Below are positions 7,185-10,310 of a stretch of DNA of 12,658 bases, in pieces. Numbering within the stretch: position 1 is the first letter of the stretch; the number at the start of each line of letters is the position of its first letter. Under the pieces are notes generated by a model. It made no database searches. It saw only the letters and a program-made list of their open reading frames with translations, and was not told the origin of the DNA. The stretch covers positions 1-12,658 of the forward strand of contig JBOHNR010000017.1 of the NCBI GenBank assembly GCA_050730755.1, given 5' to 3'. This DNA is from CAVPPA01 sp050730755 (GTDB lineage Bacteria > Patescibacteriota > Saccharimonadia > Saccharimonadales > UBA4665). The translations under genes were made by a program, and so were the position numbers.

Positions 7185-7910
7185 AGCTAATACTTCTTCT
7201 GGGATATCGAAATTAACATGAGTATTCGTGACATCATCGAGTTCATCAAGCGCATCCATTAGGCGCATAATTTTACCGGCTGTTTCGTCATCGCTAATTA
7301 TAACGGTATTTTTTGGTACAAAAGTTAACTCAGCATCCAAGACCTTAACATTCTTAGAAGCTAAACTATCACGTACTTTAGCAAGATCACTTGAGGCGGT
7401 ATAAATAACTGACTCTTCGCCTTCTTCTTGAACATCATCGGCTCCTGCATCCAGTGCTTGCATAATCAGAGCGTCGCTTGTACCTAGTACTCGGATCATC
7501 CCTTTTTGATCAAATTGAAACGTCACCGCTCCTTTTTCGGCTAATCGCCCACCGTGCTTGGAAAAAGCCAAACGGATATCCGGATAAGTACGATTAAGAT
7601 TATCAGTTGCACTTTCTACTAAAATTGCTACACCTCCAGGTCCATAGCCTTCATACATTACTTCCTGGATTTGGTTGCCACCGAGTTTACCTGCACCTCG
7701 ATCAACAGAGCGTTGAATATTAGCTGTCGGCATATTGGCGGACTTAGCTTTATCAATTGCTAAACGCAAAGCGAAATTTGATTCTTGATCTGAACCGCCA
7801 CGCGCTGCTAAGGCTATAGCGTTGCCCAATTTTGTAAACAATGCACCGCGAGCCGTATCCTTAATAGATTTTTGGCGTTTAATAGTTGACCACTTGCTGT
7901 GTCCAGACAT
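7176..7910 (-). CDS. yebC: YebC/TACO1 family protein
   Basis: A 244-residue protein of the widely conserved YebC/PmpR/TACO1 family. Members have been described as transcriptional regulators and as ribosome-associated factors helping translation of proline-rich stretches. The N-terminus MSGHSKWSTIKRQKSIKD and the following ARGALFTKLGNAIALAARGG are diagnostic. Further family stretches include YEGYGPGGVAILVE (about 85-98) and the acidic C-terminal DALDELDDVTNTHVNFD. Length is normal. The start is supported by AAAGGA nine bases upstream. It converges on the phospholipase D-like gene with a shared stop palindrome. Which of the family's proposed roles applies here is not visible. Confidence 0.96.
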   Translation of the reverse strand: MSGHSKWSTIKRQKSIKDTARGALFTKLGNAIALAARGGSDQESNFALRLAIDKAKSANMPTANIQRSVDRGAGKLGGNQIQEVMYEGYGPGGVAILVESATDNLNRTYPDIRLAFSKHGGRLAEKGAVTFQFDQKGMIRVLGTSDALIMQALDAGADDVQEEGEESVIYTASSDLAKVRDSLASKNVKVLDAELTFVPKNTVIISDDETAGKIMRLMDALDELDDVTNTHVNFDIPEEVLAKI

Positions 7911-7919
7911 TTTCTAAAT

Positions 7920-7925
7920 TCCTTT
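7920..7925 (-). promoter_or_regulatory. Ribosome binding site of yebC
   Basis: AAAGGA on the minus strand, nine bases before ATG 7910. This gene and pilM are the clear Shine-Dalgarno users among the full-size genes whose own promoter region is visible. A possible extended -10 (TGTAATACT, about 7934-7942) lies upstream but matches consensus poorly. Confidence 0.5.
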
Positions 7926-8008
7926 GTAACGAGTATTACATAGAGCCACTCAATTTGTATAGTTAGGCGTAGCTCTAAACAAATAAATAAGCACCTGTAG
8001 TACTAATT

Positions 8009-8063
8009 TACGCAGCAACTAATAGGTACCCTAATGAGCCATTTGTACGCAGTTATTAGGAAC
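8009..8063 (+). repeat. Pair of imperfect direct repeats between yebC and the accessory block
   Basis: TACGCAG occurs at 8009-8015 and 8046-8052, 37 bp apart. Each copy is followed by a related stretch, TAATAGGTAC in the first and TATTAGGAAC in the second. Just upstream, CTGTAGTACTAATTTAC (about 7995-8011) resembles the left half of the R repeats, which contain CTGTAGTAATATAC. This may be a decayed end copy, but no Shine-Dalgarno-GTG part is present. The rest of 7926-8055 shows no gene or terminator. Confidence 0.3.
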
Positions 8064-8379
8064 GGTTAGAGGGCTTGCTTGTGAGTTTTTGCAGCTCATT
8101 GATAAGATTGCCAGACTCTTCTTCAGACAAAGTGTTAGTTAACTGCAGGACTTCAAGATAACCAATCATTTTTTGTGATAATCGAACCAGTTCGTCCCAG
8201 TTTGGTGTCGGCTTATGATATTCTCTTACAAAGATTATGGTCTGTTTTTTTAAGTCGTTTAGAACATCGCTATCAGCGCCAGCATTACCAAGGATCCCAG
8301 CAAAAGCGCCACCCATCCGCAATACACTAATATGCATAACTTTTTCGAAAAATGAATTCAAATCATTAGATGGAGACAT
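8056..8379 (-). CDS. Hypothetical 107-aa soluble helical protein
   Basis: I do not recognise this protein. It has 107 residues, no signal peptide and no convincing transmembrane helix, although a Gly/Ala stretch (GGAFAGILGNAGAD, about 23-36) is mildly hydrophobic. The rest reads as amphipathic helices with Leu and Glu/Lys. Coding status is supported by a clean promoter: an extended -10 (TGTTATAAT) ending six bases before ATG 8379, preceded by an intrinsic terminator. It is the last member of the minus-strand accessory block and has the R1 repeat upstream. Its start region is homologous to that of the DUF1801 gene at 10112, although the proteins are unrelated. Confidence 0.65.
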   Translation of the reverse strand: MSPSNDLNSFFEKVMHISVLRMGGAFAGILGNAGADSDVLNDLKKQTIIFVREYHKPTPNWDELVRLSQKMIGYLEVLQLTNTLSEEESGNLINELQKLTSKPSNRS

Positions 8380-8385
8380 CAGGTA

Positions 8386-8394
8386 ATTATAACA
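8386..8394 (-). promoter_or_regulatory. Extended -10 promoter, leaderless, for the 107-aa gene
   Basis: TGTTATAAT on the minus strand matches TG-n-TATAAT perfectly. Six bases (TACCTG) separate it from ATG 8379, so +1 would be the start codon. It begins at the end of the preceding terminator's T-run. Confidence 0.6.
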
Positions 8395-8419
8395 AAAAGG
8401 AGCCGTTATATGGCTCTTT
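8394..8419 (-). terminator. Intrinsic terminator upstream of the 107-aa gene
   Basis: On the minus strand a GAGCC/GGCTC stem (8416-8412 with 8404-8400) and a 7-base loop are followed by CTTTTTG. It would stop transcripts coming from the YjbR-like gene before the next promoter. The same module recurs at 10127-10149. Confidence 0.6.
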
Positions 8420-8446
8420 GATTGCAGTGTTTCACTAAATCTAAGA

Positions 8447-8504
8447 TGTTACTGTGATAATATTTTACAAAATTAGAGGTCAATCGTGAGATCCATTGAA
8501 ACTG
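8447..8504 (+). repeat. R repeat copy 1 (diverged)
   Basis: This is the most diverged of four copies. It shares GTTACTGT, an AT-rich centre, AGAGG and ATCGTG with R3/R4 at the same relative spacing. Similarity to the R4 region extends left through CAGT and the terminator-promoter module (8386-8447), so the repeated unit is more than 100 bp. The GATAAT at 8456-8461, preceded by TGT, is a possible + strand -10. Confidence 0.55.
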
Positions 8505-8530
8505 AAACTATGTTTAGTCACCATATATAG
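8486..8530 (+). CDS. R1 tiny ORF, 14 aa (candidate small peptide)
   Basis: GTG 8486 is preceded by AGAGG with six bases between, as in the other copies. The peptide MRSIETETMFSHHI has 14 residues. Aligned with the R4 peptide (MEAVATEVM), the changes include Ala/Ser, Val/Ile and synonymous ACC/ACT and GAG/GAA, which hints at selection on the peptide. The TAG at 8528-8530 lies in the left arm of a hairpin. It may be a non-functional relic because it is the shortest and most divergent copy. Confidence 0.35.
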   Translation: MRSIETETMFSHHI

Positions 8531-8546
8531 CTATGCTGGTTAGCTA
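8528..8546 (+). repeat. Hairpin at the end of the R1 tiny ORF
   Basis: TAGCTA at 8528-8533 and 8541-8546 pair around a 7-base loop; the first TAG is the stop of the tiny ORF. No U-run follows, so terminator function is doubtful. Confidence 0.35.
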
Positions 8547-8575
8547 CTGAAGTTCGATACGGTCACTCCGCTATT

Positions 8576-8992
8576 TTAATCTTTTCCCGACCAACAGGCT
8601 GGACAGCTCGCCACTTCGCTAGTTTTAGTAAAAACATGACCACGCGAGCAGATTTGCTTGTCTTCACTCAACTTTTTCGGTGCTTTGAATTGCCAGGCAC
8701 TAGCCACGATTTGGCAAAGCTGTCGAAGTGATATCTTGCTGATATCCGCTCGAACACCACCTGGTTGGCTTTGACCAGGTCTGGTAATCGGTTCGAAAAC
8801 GTCTGGCTCTCGCTCAGTCAGCTTTCGCACTTCTATGGCGTCGAGCGCGAAAGTAGCACTACCACGCTTTTCCATGGCGGCGAAATTTTTACCTGCTACT
8901 CTATAGGTTGCTGTTCGGAAGCTGGTCGAACGGGCAGCCGACTCGACTCCAGGTAATGCCAGGGCTATTTTCTCTAAATCTTGTGGTTTCAC
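8576..8992 (-). CDS. YjbR/MmcQ-like protein with C-terminal zinc-ribbon motif
   Basis: A 138-residue protein. The N-terminal part (MKPQDLEKIALALPGVE, then Phe, Gly and Asp positions to about residue 105) fits the YjbR/MmcQ fold, sometimes called CyaY-like, a small single-domain family often suggested to bind DNA; its function is poorly known. The C-terminus adds C115-S-R-G-H119-V-F and C130-P-A-C133, a likely zinc-binding ribbon that plain YjbR proteins lack. The GTG start is supported by the family-like N-terminus. A TAAACT nine bases upstream is a possible -10, which would leave a leader of 2-3 bases. The R2 repeat abuts the start region and points the other way. It belongs to the minus-strand accessory block, whose gene types are common in mobile cassettes. 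Confidence 0.8.
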   Translation of the reverse strand: MKPQDLEKIALALPGVESAARSTSFRTATYRVAGKNFAAMEKRGSATFALDAIEVRKLTEREPDVFEPITRPGQSQPGGVRADISKISLRQLCQIVASAWQFKAPKKLSEDKQICSRGHVFTKTSEVASCPACWSGKD

Positions 8993-9000
8993 GATAAGGC

Positions 9001-9047
9001 TAGTTTACATTATTTTGGAGGGCCATCGTGGAAGCTGTAGCAACCGA
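9001..9047 (+). repeat. R repeat copy 2 (right half intact)
   Basis: The 33 bases from 9015 to 9047, spanning TTGGAGG, GTG and GCAACCGA, are identical to R4. The left part (9001-9014) differs from R3/R4 and overlaps the promoter region of the YjbR-like gene, so the left arm seems lost or replaced. Confidence 0.8.
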
Positions 9048-9096
9048 AATCAGAATGGATTCAGCTATTTATATAGCTGACTGTGTGTCCCAATAA
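9028..9096 (+). CDS. R2 tiny ORF, 22 aa (candidate small peptide)
   Basis: GTG 9028 lies six bases after GGAGG (9017-9021), an ideal Shine-Dalgarno arrangement. The 22-residue peptide begins MEAVATEIRM and contains AIYIAD near its end, matching LFIAT in R3 and PFIVA in R4. Its last 32 bases overlap the 3' end of the toxin gene on the other strand. No separate promoter is obvious because the left half of the repeat is altered. Coding is inferred from the initiation site and from conservation across copies. Confidence 0.45.
   Translation: MEAVATEIRMDSAIYIADCVSQ
9061..9080. repeat. Perfect 8-bp stem hairpin over the toxin stop codon
   Basis: TCAGCTAT (9061-9068) and ATAGCTGA (9073-9080) are perfect complements around loop TTAT. 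The toxin stop (9067-9065) is in the stem. No U-run follows on either strand, so it may protect mRNA ends or act in another way rather than terminate. Confidence 0.45.
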
Positions 9097-9325
9097 AACC
9101 GAATATGATAATTGTGTCGCCCTGGGTAGTGTATAAGGCACGTACATCTCCCGTAATATCGATACTCCTATGTCCTAAATACTTACCCTTTAGCGCATGA
9201 TTCCGTAATCTTCTATTGAATGGGTTACCCTTAAACAGTTCTACACGGCCTTTGAATGCAGTCTTTATTTTAACATTCAACTTTGCATATTGTTTGTCAA
9301 AAGCTTTGGTCGTCTCGATAACCAT
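9065..9325 (-). CDS. RelE/ParE-superfamily toxin, YafQ-like
   Basis: An 86-residue protein of the size and pattern of YafQ-type mRNA interferases, which cleave mRNA on the ribosome. Visible are a basic N-terminal helical half (KAFDKQYAKLNVKIKTAFKG), then NHALKGKYLGHRSIDI (about 42-57), an Arg on the core strand (VRALY, R62) and the terminal GTHSQLY (about 79-85). The pattern H-x-L-x-G, then G-x-R, then GTH-x-x-L(F/Y) is the YafQ signature, with H43 and H81 as likely active-site residues. Its ATG shares one base with the antitoxin stop (TAATG), so the two are coupled. Its 3' end is overlapped in antisense by the R2 tiny ORF. A ParE-like gyrase poison is less likely given the His pattern. Confidence 0.87.
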   Translation of the reverse strand: MVIETTKAFDKQYAKLNVKIKTAFKGRVELFKGNPFNRRLRNHALKGKYLGHRSIDITGDVRALYTTQGDTIIIFGFIGTHSQLYK

Positions 9326-9600
9326 TACAAACTATCCAAATGTGCAAACATTTCCTCGAGTGTTTCGAAAGGTCCGCTTACTTCGCCGGCTGCTATCTCT
9401 TTTTCGGCTTGCTCAATAAGCTTTTCCATCTTTTCTGTCATAGGTTCAGAAGCAGTAAAATGCACACTCCCCGTAGACGCAAGCTCATATAGATAAGCAT
9501 TGAGAAGGTTACTTAAAGGTATGCCTATCTGTTTTGCGACAGCCTGAGCTTTAGCCTTCGTAGCATCATCAGTCTTAAAGTTAACGATAGCGGTTTTCAT
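9325..9600 (-). CDS. RelB/DinJ-family antitoxin
   Basis: A 91-residue antitoxin. The first half (MKTAIVNFKTDDATKAKAQAVAKQIGIPLSNLLNAYL) fits a ribbon-helix-helix DNA-binding domain as in DinJ/RelB. The acidic C-terminal part (EKMEKLIEQAEKEIAAGE onward) would wrap and inhibit the toxin. Its promoter is unusually good: TTGACA, a 17-bp spacer and TACAAT, seven bases before ATG 9600. A perfect 10-bp inverted repeat flanks the -10 and runs into the start codon, as expected for autorepression by the antitoxin or the complex. The R3 repeat lies upstream and points away. Confidence 0.87.
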   Translation of the reverse strand: MKTAIVNFKTDDATKAKAQAVAKQIGIPLSNLLNAYLYELASTGSVHFTASEPMTEKMEKLIEQAEKEIAAGEVSGPFETLEEMFAHLDSL

Positions 9601-9636
9601 ATAATCTATTGTATGTACATTAGATTATATTGTCAA
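9599..9636 (-). promoter_or_regulatory. Toxin-antitoxin promoter with 10-bp inverted-repeat operator
   Basis: On the minus strand TTGACA (9636-9631) and TACAAT (9613-9608) are 17 bp apart. ATATAATCTA (9630-9621) and TAGATTATAT (9608-9599) form a perfect inverted repeat with a 12-bp centre, covering the spacer, the edge of the -10 and the first two bases of the start codon. Binding there would block RNA polymerase. The predicted leader is 0-1 base. Confidence 0.65.
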
Positions 9637-9667
9637 TAAGTAATTTAGAAATTGTATTAATTCTAGA

Positions 9668-9724
9668 AGTTACTGTAGTAATATACAACCAAATTGGAGG
9701 GCCATCGTGAACGCTGTAGCAACC
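9668..9724 (+). repeat. R repeat copy 3
   Basis: A 57-bp segment identical to R4 (10174-10230) at 55 of 57 positions; the two differences fall just after the GTG. It runs from AGTTACTG to AGCAACC and includes TTGGAGG and ATCGTG. Its ends, GTTACTGTAG and CTGTAGCAAC, can pair as RNA with one mismatch and two G-U pairs. Confidence 0.85.
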
Positions 9725-9769
9725 ATTACTCAGAGTAATCAGAACTTATTTATTGCTACTTTTGGCTAG
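9707..9769 (+). CDS. R3 tiny ORF, 20 aa (candidate small peptide)
   Basis: GTG 9707 lies six bases after GGAGG (9696-9700). The peptide has 20 residues, starting MNAVAT and ending LFIATFG, which matches the hydrophobic end of the R2 and R4 peptides. A 7-bp palindromic stem, ATTACTC/GAGTAAT (9725-9739), lies inside the ORF. The TAG stop is in the left arm of the hairpin at 9764-9779, and the ORF converges on the DUF1801 gene without overlapping it. No known family is recognised. Confidence 0.45.
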   Translation: MNAVATITQSNQNLFIATFG

Positions 9770-9779
9770 GAGACTAGCC
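9764..9779. repeat. Perfect hairpin joining two convergent stop codons
   Basis: GGCTAG (9764-9769) and CTAGCC (9774-9779) pair around loop GAGA. The left arm holds the TAG of the R3 tiny ORF and the right arm holds the TAG (complement) of the DUF1801 gene. No U-run follows on either strand. Confidence 0.5.
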
Positions 9780-10112
9780 TTCAATCTGCTGCTTTCGTGC
9801 TTCGATGATCCCTCTGAGCAGCTCATCAGGAATCGGCTTGTCTGGCGTAAAGTGAATACTACCGCTCGTCTGCTCGAAAGCCGATGTGTCCACCCCAAGC
9901 CTTTCAATTAAACCGAATGGATATAAACTTAGGAAGTTCTTTTTCGCCATAATCGCCACCAGAGCCTTGCCTTTATATTTCAAACAGGGCATGGAATAAC
10001 TTATTCCTTCTGTAGCACCTGGCACTAACTGACGTACAACGCCGTATATGTGCTCAATTGTTGCCTTTTCAGTGCCACTAATACTGGCAAGGTAGTCGTC
10101 TATAACTGACAT
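9774..10112 (-). CDS. DUF1801 (YdhG-like) domain protein
   Basis: A 112-residue single-domain protein. The N-terminal pattern (DDYLASISGTEKATIEHIYGVVRQLVPGATEGISYSMPCLKY) and the following KGKALVAIMAKKNFLSLYPFG are typical of DUF1801, a small fold related to the frataxin-like YdhG group. One member has been described as an iron chaperone, but most are uncharacterised. Length is normal. ATG 10112 is supported by TGTTATAAT ending seven bases upstream and by an intrinsic terminator just before it, so the gene is an independent unit. DUF1801 genes recur in metagenomic integron cassettes; that is background knowledge and suggests mobility here. Confidence 0.85.
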   Translation of the reverse strand: MSVIDDYLASISGTEKATIEHIYGVVRQLVPGATEGISYSMPCLKYKGKALVAIMAKKNFLSLYPFGLIERLGVDTSAFEQTSGSIHFTPDKPIPDELLRGIIEARKQQIEG

Positions 10113-10119
10113 GGCAATG

Positions 10120-10128
10120 ATTATAACA
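10120..10128 (-). promoter_or_regulatory. Extended -10 promoter for the DUF1801 gene
   Basis: TGTTATAAT on the minus strand, seven bases before ATG 10112, so the leader would be 0-1 base. It is the same element as at 8386-8394, in the same position relative to a terminator. Confidence 0.6.
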
Positions 10129-10149
10129 AAAAGAGCCAGCTATGGCTCT
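10127..10149 (-). terminator. Intrinsic terminator upstream of the DUF1801 gene
   Basis: AGAGCCA and TGGCTCT (10149-10143 with 10138-10132 on the minus strand) form a perfect 7-bp stem with a 4-base loop, followed by a run of Ts. It would stop transcription from the large surface-protein gene after reading through R4. Confidence 0.75.
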
Positions 10150-10173
10150 GGGCAACAGTCTACAAATTTAAGG

Positions 10174-10232
10174 AGTTACTGTAGTAATATACAACCAAAT
10201 TGGAGGGCCATCGTGGAAGCTGTAGCAACCGA
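10174..10232 (+). repeat. R repeat copy 4
   Basis: The reference copy, nearly identical to R3 and sharing a 33-bp identical segment with R2 (10200-10232). It has complementary ends, a -10-like TAATAT (10185-10190), GGAGG (10202-10206) and GTG 10213. Similarity to R1 continues leftward to 10120 through the terminator-promoter module. Confidence 0.85.
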
Positions 10233-10296
10233 GGTAATGAAGTGCGAGAGGCCATTTATTGTGGCAATAGAAACAGAATTGTCTACTGTTCACTAA
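10213..10296 (+). CDS. R4 tiny ORF, 27 aa (candidate small peptide)
   Basis: GTG 10213 has GGAGG six bases upstream. The 27-residue peptide is the longest of the four; it begins MEAVATEVMKCERPFIVAIE. The N-terminus and the F-I-V-A segment match the R2 and R3 peptides. The frame is open back to 10111, but that upstream part runs through a terminator hairpin and is unlikely to be coding. The ORF ends nine bases before the stop of the convergent surface-protein gene, within an imperfect hairpin. Function unknown; candidates are a regulatory leader peptide, a small toxin or a by-product of a structural repeat. Confidence 0.5.
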   Translation: MEAVATEVMKCERPFIVAIETELSTVH

Positions 10297-10310
10297 CGGA
10301 GCGCTTACTG
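10291..10310. repeat. Imperfect hairpin between convergent stops of R4 ORF and surface-protein gene
   Basis: CA-C-TAA-C-CG pairs with CG-C-TTA-C-TG around GAG, with small mismatches. The left TAA is the stop of the tiny ORF and the right TTA is the complement of the surface-protein stop. It is weaker than the hairpins at 9764 and 7171 but has the same geometry. Confidence 0.3.

Noticed and set aside
8765..8956. 63-codon + strand ORF inside the YjbR-like gene
   Set aside because: Antisense shadow with no ribosome binding site and no conserved pattern; the minus-strand frame matches a known family.
8447..10232. R repeats as canonical integron attC sites
   Set aside because: The boundary heptamers do not fit RYYYAAC...GTTRRRY on either strand, and R2 lacks the left half; kept only as an analogy.
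8447..10232. R repeats as a CRISPR array
   Set aside because: Spacing is 500 bp or more with genes between copies; there are no short unique spacers and no cas genes.
8447..10232. R repeats as insertion-sequence ends
   Set aside because: All copies are in the same orientation, no transposase is present and no target-site duplication was seen.
10111..10296. 61-codon + strand ORF containing the R4 tiny ORF
   Set aside because: Its first 34 codons cross the promoter and terminator hairpin of the opposite gene and are not conserved as protein in other copies; the GTG at 10213 with GGAGG is the supported start.
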